This document shows positions 45,519 through 58,100 of a stretch of DNA of 64,000 nt, in pieces. This DNA is from Puccinia triticina. Its lineage: Eukaryota; Basidiomycota; Pucciniomycetes; Pucciniales; Pucciniaceae. How positions within the stretch are numbered: position 1 is the stretch's first letter; the number at the start of each line of letters is the position of its first letter. The notes beneath the pieces are model-generated. The model did no database searches and had not been told where the DNA came from. It worked only from the letters and a program-made list of their open reading frames with translations. The stretch lies in assembly GCF_026914185.1 (NCBI RefSeq), contig NC_070558.1, forward strand, positions 7,759,501 through 7,823,500. Reading direction: 5' to 3'. The position numbers and the translations under genes are program-made.

Positions 45519-48500
45519 TTTTTACACATTCACAATACTTGAAATGATTGAAATAGTGAGTATTTGTGAGATCTTTAGTCATTGTGAGGGCCTCACCAGT
45601 AGGAATTAATACTATTCAACAATCATCTTTGGGATGAGGTTTGATAATTTCCTGCAGGACCACTTGCTCTTGGGTCATACAAAGGATCAAATGTGCTTGT
45701 TTCATGAATTTCTTGCCCCGCCCCCAGGGAATTTCTGGATGGAGAATGGTACATTGAATTTCCTGTGGTGGTGCTGGCTGGGAGCCCATAGAATCCACTT
45801 GTGCTCTCTGGGGGTGCATAAAATCCACTCCTATTGGCTGGGGTGGCATATAATCCACTCCTGGAGTTTGGTGTATACATTGGTTGCCCCCCCCCCCAAA
45901 ATTGAACCTCTGGATGAAGATTGATACAATGAATCTCCTATGGTGCCACCCACTGGGGGGGAATTGAATTGAACCAATGGGTTTGATGTGGTACTTGTTT
46001 GAGGATGGTAAATTGGGTTTTCCATTGTGTTTCCTGCTGATAAGGCATGTAATCCTCCAATTGGGTTTGATGCATAGATTGATTCCCTCCCTCCCAACGA
46101 GCTTCTGGATGAAGGACAGTAGATGGGATGGTACATAGTGTGGTCTAATGATGCTGAATTAGTTCTGCCATTGGAGTTTGATGCATACATTGATTGTCCC
46201 CCCTGAAAAGAAATTGTTGATGGGGAACAGTACATGGAATTTCCTGTGGTGCTGACTACTGGGGGAGCTCCATCTTGAATATCAGTATTTGGGCTGGCCA
46301 AAAAGGCTTCTTGGGATGGGAACAAGGCACTCCCAGTAGGTGGCCATGGCTGTGGATGCACGTCTATAATTTGGCCACCACTAGGCAGAGTATAGAGAAC
46401 CCTTCTTGCTTTCTGAGGTAAAGACATATTTTGAACCAGATTCATATGGTTAAATTGATTGGGGGCTGGTTGGACTGACTGTACGGAATTGCTTCTGCTC
46501 CTGTGAGGAGTGTTGGGTTGAAGAGGAAATGGTTGGACAGATATGGCAGAATTGCTCCTCCCCCTCTGATTAATGTGAGGTTGAACAGAATTCCTTGTTG
46601 AGTCAATATGCTGGTGTTGATGGAAAAATATTTCTTCTTCTTGGTTGGGCAAAAATTTTTCACTCTTCCATTTTTCTATCCCTTTCCTAATGGCTTCTGA
46701 AAAATCTCTGCCAGGGACTGGCTCAAGTGGCACTCCAGCAAGTCTTCTGTGGGCCTCTGATTCATGAAATGAGCATGAATTCAGAATGTAAGAATCAGTT
46801 GGTTTGTGGTCCACCATGTATCTTGCAGGATTGCCCTCATGGTTATGATTCACGCGCCTTGAGGTCAATTTGACTTGGCATCCACTGTCATGGCAGTTGT
46901 GCTGTACATTGAGGCAAAAAATGATATCCTGTAATTATGGGTTAGGGTTAGATTTTCCTTTTTTTGAAATGTGATACATTTCAGGCATATTGAATTGACA
47001 TACCTCGGGCAAACAAATATTGTATTTATTGGTCCTGTTAAGGATTCTCATTTGGTAGTAATCAGACACATTTGATTGGTCAAACAAATTAACCTGCATG
47101 CAGTAGATAGGTTTTTTGGGGCCAAGCGCGCTTTTTGATGTTACTTTCCACATTGAATGAATTTGGCATATGTTTCCTGATTTAGTCCTTGGGTTATCCA
47201 CAAATAAAAAATAATCTTTTTGCACACTTCTTTTATCATCCAACTTCATGCAGAATACCTGAGTAATATGCTGGTTGGGATATTTATTCCTAACCCCCTG
47301 CGGAATCTCTAATTTATCTGAGTTATGCAGTCTGGCTTTCAAAACTTCTGGGAACTGACTGCCTGAACCATGAATACTTGAATGAACGTAGCCCATGGAT
47401 TGCTGTATATCTTCCAATTGAAATATACGTTTCAAGTTTGCAGATGCTACAAAATAAAATTTCTTGACATGATTCCAAAGATAAGCACCGGACAAAATTG
47501 CCCTCAGACATTGAAAATTGCTAAATGATATTGCCAAATCTCTTCCAGGATGCTGCCTATTTGAGTGAATGGAAGCATTTCTAAGTATACTGTTGAAACT
47601 CTCAAACTTTTCTGTTGCAAAAAGGCTGGCGGGACCAAAGCGTGCAATAGAGTGTACAAGGTGTATCAGCATATGGAACTTGGGTTTGTTGACCCATCTT
47701 GCATTGCACTTCATGAGCTGTAATAATAAGTGATCAACCAATATCTCCAATTCTTTGAGATAAACATCCATGTCAGAAATGTGTGTCTGGAAGACATAGG
47801 GGGCCATCCTGCACAGTGAACGCCACAATTCTCTTTGCTGTTCATCCATGAACTGAAAGAAAACAAATGGGGCACATTGAAGTATAATCTTGAAGTCTTT
47901 TCCAACCATGCTTTTGTGATGTTTATATAAGTATGCAGCATTTATTTCTGGTAGATCAAGTGAATGGGTGATAAATGATTGCCATGCTCCAAGGAGATTG
48001 TTCATGTGCCGTGGCTTGATAGTATTACTGAGGAAATCTATGGTTATGTATTTGATTATACCCAAGAGGATCACATGCAAAATTTCAACAGGTGTATCTT
48101 GGCATCCATCAAAACCTGATACAGAATGCAGAAATTGTCAGTGTTAATGTTGGGTCAGAATCAGTGTTAATTCATTTCTTACCCAGCAGGCAAAGAAACG
48201 GGTTGAACAGTTTGTGTTTCTGATGCTCATCAAGAGCCATGATCTTACCAACCTCCCCCACCTTCTTCCTATCTTTCAGCATGTCTACAAATGCCTTATT
48301 TATCACATCTTGGACTCCCAAGGCTTTGGATTCATTTATATAATCATCTTTTGAATGATTTACTGCTGTTTCCCACAGTTTATAAGAGCTTTCAATGGTC
48401 TCATTCCAGTCTCTAAAATCCACAACATCCTATAGTTAATGGAGGTTGTCAGATTCTCAAATAATCATTAAAGAAGTCATCCAGCAGCTACATACCCTGT

Positions 48501-48944
48501 TTCCCAAAGAGTCCATTCCTAAGAACTGATAAATGTAGTCTTCACCTGATTTATCACTCCGCTTTTCCACTCCCAAATGGCAGATGCGGCAGGGGTTCAA
48601 TGAAGCACCAGGCAGAGGAGTGTTGGTAATCTCTGTGTGCATTGGGGAGTCACCTAGGAAGCACATAACCACAGTGCTAACAAGAACTCTTGTTGCAATT
48701 GGCAGTCAAAATCCACACAACCATTTAAAGTCATATCACTGGGGAATAGAAGTAAAATTCATTTATTTTATTCATCAATCTTCACTTCTACCTCTACCAT
48801 GAGATGTAAATTAGAAATCTCACTTCAGTTCATCAACTATTTGATCAGCCAATTCCAATGGCCCGGCTGTGTTAGATGTTGAGAGGAAATGACAGTTATA
48901 CTGCTGATTTGATAACTTGGGAGGAAGACCTGCTTGGGTGAAAT

Positions 48945-49647
48945 TGTCAGGGCGGGTCTCTATTGTGGCCGCGCCCTGAATATAAACCTTAGTTATATTC
49001 TAAGGTTTCAGCTGATCTCAGCTGTCACGACGTCAGTTGGAGCTTGACTTGGCCGCAGCGCAAGGAGGAAAGCCGCGCCTCCGTCTGGAGGGGCTGGTTG
49101 AGCGTATACAACCGAAGTCCTAGGGACTCGTGGAAAGGTTCCTGTCTAGGACAGGGAAGAGAGAAAAAGGGAAAAACCTAGACTTACTTAGTTCGGGTAA
49201 GTCGAGGTTGAGAGCGGAGTCGGAAGTGGAAAGGTGGTGGAAGGTGGATCAGGAAATAAATGCCCCAATCGTTGTATCTTCGATGCAACAAATAAGCGGG
49301 CTTGGTAACTAATGATCTGGGGAGCTGTTCCTTGGGGACAAGCTCCTCGTACTTATACTCATGTCTTGCGTGGCCAACTTGTGGTTGGCCCGAAGATACT
49401 TGACATCCCGACGGTTCAGGGAATCTCATATCCTGGGAATCATTGTAGATGATTCCTCAGGGTATACGGAAATGTACTTGCTCTCGCGCCGGCGTCGGCC
49501 CTGCTTGTGAGCCAAGGCTTTTCCTTGGATGCTTCACTCGGAGAGGCGGGGTGAAGAGCCCGTAAGAGGCCCGCGACCCGTTAGCAAGGCTGCGCTTGGG
49601 CGTGGCTTGTTGTCCTCTGCGCTATCTAAGCTAGCAGGAGGCTGACA
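48945..49647. mobile_element. Solo LTR inside Plavaka exon
   Basis: 703 bp starting TGTCAG and ending CTGACA, flanked by GAAAT (48940-48944, 49648-49652). No internal retrotransposon genes are present, so it is a solo LTR left by LTR-LTR recombination. Removing it with one target copy rejoins the transposase in frame (HISYYF then TQAGLPPKLSNQQY). Confidence 0.88.
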
Positions 49648-50371
49648 GAAATAATAACTGATGTGCTTATTCCATTTTTTTGATTGATTTCCTGAGGTAT
49701 CATCACAATACAGCGCAATTGGAACATGCCTAATAATTCTATTGCCAGACTTCTTCCGCCATTCGTTTGGCAACTTTATGGCCGATAAAGATCCATGATC
49801 ATCCTCTGAAAAGATACCAAAACAAAAATCATTAATAAATCAGCAAACAATTTCATTAATGTAAGCCCTAGATTAAGAGATCACCCCATAGTGTGTTGTG
49901 GCACACTGATGACAATGATTTATCACCCCACATGCATATTTCAAAATAATTCAATGCAAATTCTTCAAAATCTATGGAGAGCAACTTTGGCGATTTATAT
50001 GGCAGGTCACTGGGTATTATCATCTTGAAATCCAGCTGGTGTGACAAACCATCATGATTGGGTTTGACACATTTTGCATACATTTTATCATCCTCTTTTT
50101 GTAAAAGTAGATGGGTACCACCAACTCCCCTGAATGTAACTGGCAGGGCTCATAGATGTAGTAATGCTTTTTGTTTATGGCCACCATTTGTGCACGATAT
50201 TCACGAGAAAGGTCCTCACGCCACTTGTAACTCTGGGACATCTTGTAAATATTTTTACCACCTGAATCTACAGGGTAAAAATCCAGGTATGGGTTCACAT
50301 ATGGGTTTGCTAGATCCTACAGGATAGAACCCCCAAGTTCAATTAACAGGTGTTGTTAATTACAATGAATA

Positions 50372-50434
50372 CACACTTACTAGGGAAATAATCACACTTA
50401 CTAGGGAAATAATCACACTTACTAGGGAAATAAT
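50372..50434 (-). repeat. Triplicated splice donor (3 x 21 bp)
   Basis: Three perfect tandem copies of a 21-bp unit. On the minus strand each copy carries TCCCTAGTAAGTGTG, that is, a complete GTAAGT splice donor. They sit at the 3' end of a Plavaka exon. All three donors are in the same frame, 7 codons apart. Confidence 0.85.
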
Positions 50435-51616
50435 CTTCTGTACACTCAAGGAATAGCATTGATTCTTAAATACACTTTCTCTTTGGTTGGGTTGCATGTT
50501 GAGCATCTCCCTGATTTGGGCCTTAGCCCTCCATAGAGAAGTCCAACAGCGCAGCTTTGTTCCGCAGAGCTCCATGAGTGTGCGGACCTTTTCATATTGC
50601 ATGTGCAATAGGATGTTATGCATGTAGCCTGTCAGAAGGATTGCAACGAGATGCTGTGCCGCGTGAATTCAAACAAACCCCCCACATCAGCCCCCTTGAC
50701 CCCAACAGCCACGTCCGACTTGTCTTTTCATTGAAGTCAGCTCACCAACAAGTCCCTAAAGGGATACCACCCTGGATCGTCTTCCCCATTGTCTTCCGGC
50801 ACCTCTTCCGCTCCCTCGTCTTCTCCTCCGCTCCCCTCGTCAACCAGACTCACCGGCTGGAAAATGTCAATCACCTCACACATGTTATGATCATCTACCT
50901 CGCTGTCGCTCCCCCTCTGGCTCTCACACAAATCCGACCAATTGTCCGGGGACACCACGTCAGTATCACACATTTGACTGTCATCTTCAAAACTTTCATT
51001 ACGATGTTCTGTTTCTACACCTGCAGGTTTGATATCCTCGATGGGCCTAGAAGGATAGTTTGCGTTGATTTGCCGGGTAATCTCACGCTCAGGGGTCTTG
51101 ACGCCGGATATACCAAAACCCGGACGCAAATTTGGCAGAAGGTTAGACAAGTGCATTGGGTGCCTCGCATGTTCATCAGTTGACACCATTGCTTGTCCAC
51201 CGCAGAACCTGCAAATCCATTTGGGTCGGATATCATCGGACCCAACTCAGATCAAAAACTAAAAAAGAAGTATCTATAAAGGTAAGTAATTTGGGATCAC
51301 TGCAATCAAAAAATAAGATGCAATTAACCTCTTCTATCTACTTGTACCGCATGACTCTTCCTGATGCTCATCTTAGCTGACACACTCTCAGGAGGGATCA
51401 CTGTTATCAAAGAAAAGGTCACACCTGCAATCACTGACGCAAGATATATGGGAAGTGCGAACTCAAAAGATTGCAGGGCAGACCACATTTATTTAAGGCA
51501 TCTCTCTGACGCCGTTACTGACCCTTGTTCCCCAGCTTAAACCAGAAAGCCTAGCTGTGACGTGTTACATAGATCACCCGGCCTTTTCTGCTTTTGTAGT
51601 GTTTTGTTTAGCAAGT

Positions 51617-53671
51617 ATGCAACAATCTGTATCCGCAAATGTTTTACCGGGCGCCTCTCCGTTCCAAGCCATCATGGTCGATGAAGGCAATCATGAACCG
51701 ATTCAGCCTGCCTCCCAGTCCACAGCCAACATCGTTTTTGAAGGTGATCAGGGCCCACCTCACCCGGGGCGTGCCACTTGATCTAAGCAACCTCGCCCGC
51801 CCAGCAGCCAGGGTGTTGTGCGTACACCTTGAGTTGTCCCTGCAGGTTAGATCATCCCCTTGTGTTAACTCAAGTCAAAGGATGTATGAAACTGACAAAA
51901 CTGACATCTTACCATTGTAGGCCAAACAAACCGTGCCTCCAGTATAACCCCAAACCAGGTTGTAACTGGGTTGGGCGGAGCATCAAGAGGTAAGTCAAGT
52001 CTCCTATTGATCTGTATGGTTTCAGAAATGTTGCTGAAACCACATCAGATCCCCATATTCAGGTGCCCATCATCCCCGCCATCCCACCGCAAGCGCCGGT
52101 CATCACACCCCATCAAATCATCCACAGTGGAGGTGGGTCCCGAGGTGAGTATTTCTTTTGGAATCATCCACGCATTCCAACTCCGATTCCCCTTGTTTGT
52201 TTCATAGATCATAGTTGTCTGCCAACCATAACTCCGAGTTGGGTCATAGGGGACAGCCCAACCCTAACCCCAATCATTACACCCAGTCGGGTGATTGGGG
52301 ACAGCCCGATTCCGCCACCCGACCCAATGTCTGAAGACAAAGAACTGCTTGGAGGCTATAGTGTGGAGGGTAGTATGGATGGCTTCATCCGCCCGCCGCC
52401 GCCCCGCGGTCTCCCAAATAATGGCGGCCATCTTCCTCGTCCTCTTCCGCAAACACTGCCCACGGTTGTCCACCCCCCAGCCCCAGCCCCACCTCGCCAA
52501 GCTCCACCGGTGCCTATTGGGGATCATCTAGTGGAATCCCTCCTTGCCTTGGCTCAGTTATTGGATGCCAACATACAGCTGACCCGTCAGCTCTTTAATG
52601 TAAGTTCATTTTTCAAAGCAAGTTGCTGCACGCTGACATGAGCATTTAACATTGTTTTTAGGCACCAGAGCAAACTCAATGGAGAATCCAGGTTATTATG
52701 TTCATGTGGATGCGCCAATTGTCCCCCCCTGCAACGATCCCTGCTCCTGTAGCTGCAAACGGGGCCACCGGCCATGTGTACAGTACAGTTCTCCGGGTAC
52801 GTTAACTTCCCCGTTTATGTATCCAAGAAGCTGATTGAACATGATTCCTCCTTGCAACCAGACCAGAGTCCGTCAGAAGATCCGGGAAATCCTCATGCGG
52901 AGTACCTTGGAATCTTACAGCCGGGCTCAATCTGTAGACGGGCACTTATATGTACATTCCCCTCTCCCATTAGTGAAAGTAAGTTTTGTGGCCTCTTTCC
53001 TGTCCCATGGAGCTTGACTGACATTATTTGTAGAGCTTCATACTTGAACAGTCCCCGGTATTCAGGAGGACATATCTCCCTCCTGGGCTCCCAAACAACC
53101 ACGAATCCATGACGAGCTTGGTAACCTTCTTGCGTGCCATGCTCAAGCATGAGAGGACTCATATGCGCAATGTGGTAAGTTTTTTTTCTTTTTTTGTAGC
53201 TTGTTGTTTGGTCTCCTGACTTGGGATATTATGCGCTGCCTTTGGCAGCTTTTGAGTAACATCCGGCAAGACGCCCGACCACAAGAGCATGGGACCTGTG
53301 CCCAAACTATTCGACCTTATCGTTCTTCTGGATTGAGCGTTCCAGCCCAGGAACGCTCTGCGATCGGCCGCTGAAATACAAGCCGACCTCAACCCCGCAG
53401 TCATGGTCAGATTGGCCTTGCTCCGATTGTGTACCATTCATCATCTCTTGCATCGAGCGCCTGGGGACAGCCGGTCGCAATGGGATCTCATTGATGACCA
53501 GCTCGAGTCAATCAGGGAAAAGTCTTTTCTTGAAACGCATGCGTAAGTTCTCACCATATATTAATTAGCCCTCCATATTTAAGCTGACTTAATTCCTTGC
53601 TTCAGACAAGCTATCTTAATTTTGCGTCGCGATCGACTTCTCAACAGAGAAGCAGCCCTTACCGAGTAGCA
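51617..53671 (+). pseudogene. Plus-strand partner gene of the Plavaka region
   Basis: The gene is divergent from the Plavaka transposase, about 430 bp apart. Exon-like pieces: 51617-51845, 51921-51989, about 52058-52144, 52208-52600, 52663-52797, 52861-52979, 53034-53175, 53249-53543 and 53607-53671, separated by short GT-AG introns. The N-terminal part is Pro-rich (HPPAPAPPRQAPPVPI). The C-terminal part is helical and charged (RVRQKIREILMRSTLESYSR, SFILEQSPVFRR, WDLIDDQLESIREKSF) and ends RRDRLLNREAALTE at TAG 53669-53671. A TGA at 53334-53336 breaks it (LLD-stop-AFQPRNAL); CGA to TGA in a TCG context explains it. It resembles a rust-restricted repeated family. Function unknown. Confidence 0.5.
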
Positions 53672-55161
53672 TGGCTTTTCCCTTTTCATTCGTGACGCTT
53701 TGTTTTTTCCATCTCTCTCTCTCTTTGCCGCTCTCGGTTCTCTTCCCACTCTTGGTTCTCTTCCCAGATCGTTATTTGTAAAAAAAAAAAAAAAAAAAAC
53801 ACACCAAAAAAGGCATAAAAACCACAAAAAAAAAAAAACATTAAAACATGCAATAAAAACCAAAAAAAGTGCCCTGGTGGCCGCCAGTTTTTGTTCCGAG
53901 CAAATCGTGAGTTTCGGCGGTTGTTTGCCGTCAAACGGTGGACAAAAGTGGCTGCCCGCATTTGTGAACGGACTTGGGGTTGACGTCAAGTTCCCGCTCG
54001 GGTCGGCGGGCCGGAAGGTTTGCCAGCTGTTTGGCCGACTGCTCTCTGATGGGCGGGCTGACAATTCGGCCGTCAATTTGACGGCTGACGCGGGGGCTGT
54101 TTTTTTCCGGTCAACAATGGCTGAGGGGGGACCGTCAATTTGACGGCCGAACTTGCGGCGCTTTTGACCGCGCTATGCAACCGCCGTGTACCCTTTGGTC
54201 CGCGTGTACAATGTGCATCCATTGTTTTTGATTGACCTTTCAGGTGGAATTCTAGATCATCGTTGAACGCGGTGCAAACGAGTCTACTTGATATGCAACG
54301 ACCGCTGATGATGGAGGTGGCAATTAAGAAAGCAGGCTATTCCGTATTTCTCTATTTCTGAGCACAGAAGCCGCTGTTGCTCCCCTTTGACACCAGAAAA
54401 TAGAAACAGAGACCAGCAAATAGCCGGCTTTCTGAACCGCCGGGGAGTCCTCCAATGCCCCGAAAAATTCAAACATGGTAACTGGTTAACTTCTGGCAAG
54501 GCCTGTTGCTTTCTCTTGAACTTTCCGTGTTGGTCGTTCTCCATGCTTCTTGGACATGGGCGGGGCCGGATGTGATCGGCGTTTTGCATGGCGCAACAGG
54601 CAGTGGGAGAACTGCAAGCAGGGGAGAAACGGCGGCCAATAATTTGCCCCACCAAAAAAATGCAAACCGGCTCACCTGATAATTCCCACACAAGCCCCTC
54701 TTCCAGAGACGCGACTGCGCAAGAGGCGCCCGGCACCCGGCTCGGTATGAAAGGAGGGGCGTGTGTCAAGCTAGCACGAGTCTCCCGCCAGGCGGGACTT
54801 GTGCTACATACAAGCCAGCCACCCAGCTCCTTCGTGCACGCAACAGCAGCTCTCAGCCAAACGACTCACGTCTGGATTAGCCAGTCTAAAAGAACAAAAG
54901 CAAAGACAAAAAGGATCATGATGACGAAGACACAGATAAACAGAGACAGTGTATGTAGCATCCGAGTACATATATATATAATATATAGATAGATAGATAT
55001 ATGTGTGAGTGTGAGTATTCGGGGAAGAGATAGAGCGGCATAAGTTATGTATATATATATATATGTATATGTATGTCCGTAGTGTTTGTGTCCGCAGCCA
55101 AAGACGCCCGCCCGGGCGCCGGGAAAACACGCGTGTGGGGGCCGTGTGCAAGGGCCCGCGA
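53672..55161. other. No gene; right inverted-repeat zone
   Basis: Contains A(20)-type runs at 53777-53796, several CCGTCAAWTTGACGG words (54070-54150), TATATA repeats at 54970-55065 and GT/GA-rich sequence. I see no coding exon. Confidence 0.4.
54072..54099 (-). repeat. Right copy of 28-bp long-range inverted repeat
   Basis: Exact complement of 42792-42819. The palindromic word GCCGTCAATTTGACGGC overlaps it and recurs at about 54132. Confidence 0.7.
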
Positions 55162-58100
55162 TCAGCCCTGGAAGCGGAGATAGACGCGCATCAGGAAGTC
55201 CTACAAGCCCGCACAGAACAAGCCCGGAGAGCGTCAGATGGGACGGGGTGTGGCGAGGAGCAGAGAGAGAGAGGGGGGAAGGGGAAGACGGACCCTGGTC
55301 TTGTCCGGGTCGCCCGAGATAAGGTCGTTGAGCGAGTACCCTGCCAACCTACGAACCCGGGCGGGCCAAGGAACGAGCGTCAGCCCTGGACGAACACCAA
55401 AAAAAGGGAGAGAGAGAGAGAGAGAGAGAAGTACGGGATGTTCTGGGAATTGAGGAAGTCGAAGATAGCGAAGAAGACGTCGAAGTCGTCGTCCTTGAGC
55501 ACGAGCGAGGGGCGATGGAGGTCGAGCTGGGTGAGATGGGACGCGCCGAGGAAGTCCCTGTCGGAGAGGCCGGAGTCGGCCCGGGTGAGGGCCTCGATGA
55601 GCCGGACGAGCACGTGGCCGTTGCGGATCGAGCCCGAGAAGTCCGAGGCGGTGGCGGACGTGCGGGCCCGGATCTTGTCGTTGATCCAGCCGAGCAATTC
55701 CCGGTCGGATGCCGAGAGCTCTTCGGCTGCACACACCAGCACGACGTCAGGTGGGCCGAACATAACCAGCAAGAGAGAGAGAGAGAGACTTACGAGACTC
55801 GGCGCCCGCTTTGGAAGGCGACGGGCGCTGGGTACTTCGCCGAGGCCTCAACGCGGCGCCGAGCTGGAGATCGTTGAGGTTATGGTCGCCCGGGGACTTG
55901 GGGCTCTCGGCGGCGGCGGCGAGCCGATGGGCGGGAGACTGCAAGCCCATCAACACGGCCGCGTCTTTCTCCGACAAGACGTCCGGGTTGGCCGCCAGCC
56001 TTGCTTTCTGGACCCGTGCCCGAGAAAGCGGGGAGGGTGGACGGGGCGGGGGGAACATCTTCTGGGCCTCCTTGATGGGGATGGTGCGGATGTTGCAGGA
56101 CGAGATGACCGGAGCTGTGCAAGATAGCACCCATCTTCTGTCAGCGTTTCTATGGAAGAGAGGGTGGAGAAATTGGCGGCTCGGAGGTCGGGCAGGTTTG
56201 GCCGACGAGGTCTGCAATGCTCCTGGGTCTCCGCGGATGGCCGAATCCAGGCATCTAGAGCAAGAGATGTGAGAGAGGAGAGCTCACCGATCCAATCCCG
56301 GTCGATCGTCGCCTTCATCATAGCCTTCATCCAATCCCTGAGCAGCTTGGAGTCGTCGGCACTAAACAGATGGGTAGCCCCGTTATCGTGGATGATGCGG
56401 AAGCCGTAGCGGCCGGGATGGACGTCAGCGTCCATCACGACCTTGAACCCGGCGAGCTTGATCAGGCCTTTGATCCGGACCTCCTACACACATCCAAACC
56501 CGTCAGTATGAAGGCATCTCTCTGCAAGAAGGAAGAGGGGGGGAGGGTACGTTTTGGGCTTTGAGGTAGTACAGGTTGGGCCCTTTGAGGATGAAGTAGC
56601 GCAACTTCCACGTCGGATACTTCTCGCCCTTCTTGCGCATCCAGCCCATATGGTCGGGAGAGCCGATCCGCTCGAGCGCCGTCCGGGTCTCGCCGTCCCG
56701 CTTCCCGCCCTCGGCCAGCCCGGCCTCAGCCTCGGCGTCTTCCTTGGTCTCGTCGAGCGGGATGGGCGAGGAGATGGCGTGCTTGGATTCGGCGAGCGGG
56801 CTCAAGTGCTGGATCTGGTGCTGCGTCTGGCCCTGCACTTTCTCTTGTCCTCCCCCGCTGCCGCTGCCCCCTCCGCTGCCGAAATGGAACAAGGAGCGGC
56901 CATGGTGTCGGCCGTTCATCGACGACGGGTTGCCCGACGAACTGCTCGGCCGGCCCTCTCCTTCCCCATTGTTATTCGACGCAGTAACACTCACTCTGTC
57001 AAAACGACCCACACACAAAAAAAATAAGTCTATATTCCAAAAGATGAAAAAAGAGGGAACACTGACGGCGATTGGGAGCTAAGCTTAGGCGGCGGCTTGC
57101 GCACTCTCAGATTGCCCAAGAAGCTAGTACGAGACTTCGTATTAGCAGTGGGCGGGTCGTGCTGAGATTTGTCGGGAGTGTCGGGACTGATAGGCCTGCG
57201 ATCGGGCGACTCGATCGAGTTTTTCTTGGTCTTGAGCGACGAGACGGCCGTCGTGGTGGCGGGCGGCTTCTGAATGCCGAGCTTTTTCTTCTTGACTTTC
57301 TTCGGCTTTTCCTACACACACACACACGTATAATGAGCAATAGGGAGGAGCAGTTGAAAAAAGTGAGGAGACGGACATCGGCGGGGATTTCAGGCGAGTC
57401 GAGCACGATGGGCCCCTCGAGTGTCCCGGTCTGATCCTTGACGGGCCCTGTCGCATCGTTCTCGTCGTGGGCTTCGGTGACCGGCGTCCATGAAGAGGCT
57501 CGACTACGACGGGTGCTGTCCACGGTGGCCTTGGACTGGTTGCGTTGGTGGTTGGACTGCGGGCTGTCGTGGTTCGAGAAGGTGGCCTGACGGGGGCGGC
57601 CGGAGGCGGACGAGGTGCGCTTGTAGCCCGGAGGAAGCTGAAAAAAAAAAATGAACGTGTGTAAGTAACGATGGAATGAGGAGGAGGAGGAGAAAGACCG
57701 ACTTGGTTGGACGAGGGGACAAGCTCGTCCCGACTCGAGTTGCTGTTCTCGTTCTCCTGACGACGATGGGAGCTGAAGCCGGACGCATCAGAGGGCCGCT
57801 TATTGTGGCTCTGGAGAGCGGAGGCCTTGGAGGTCGAGTCGCGGGAGGAGGCATGCTGTGCAAGCTCTTCCTCACGATCGCTGGCGTCTGCCGTCTGAGG
57901 GAGGTAGGCTTTCTGGTAGGGGAACGTGGAGTGGTCATGCTTGGCGGTCAAGCTGAGACGGCCGGCCTGGTGGTGGTGATGGTGGTGGTGCTGGTGGGCG
58001 AGTTCAGTGCGCGGGTTGGCGAGAGGGGATGGGTGGAGGGACGAATCGATGGAGGAGGAGGTGAGATGGATGGGGTCTGAGAGCGGCGAGAGCGGATGGG

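Larger units (their letters stand above)
45831..51189 (-). pseudogene. Plavaka/CACTA-type transposase, multi-exon, broken
   Basis: Exons run right to left: about 50746-51189 (acidic start), 50435-50628, 49885-50270, 49805 to 48824 (interrupted), 48496-48738, 48183-48429, 47004-48115 and 45831-46928. Hallmarks of basidiomycete Plavaka transposases are HVPIALYCDDTSGN with KKWNKH, FLGDSPMHTEITNTP, the DTPVEILHVILLGIIKY segment, and RFGPASLFATEKFESFNSIL with NRQHPGRD. Breaks: one base lost near 48686 and one near 50098, a solo LTR in one exon, and a C(12) run at 45886-45897 that shifts the C-terminal repeat region. The first junction is off by one base in my model. The element would move by cut and paste. 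Confidence 0.85.

Noticed and set aside
44738..45609. Large Phe/Leu- or Lys/Asn-rich reading frames
   Set aside because: They are translations of the (TTTTG)n tract in all phases.
54284..54769. 161-codon minus-strand frame
   Set aside because: Composition looks random and several other frames are open in the same GC-rich stretch.
56118..56287. In-frame exon reading through between the PH domain and the following exon of the Boi-like gene
   Set aside because: Splicing it out joins DRDWI directly to the conserved VISSCN block in phase, as expected for Boi proteins.
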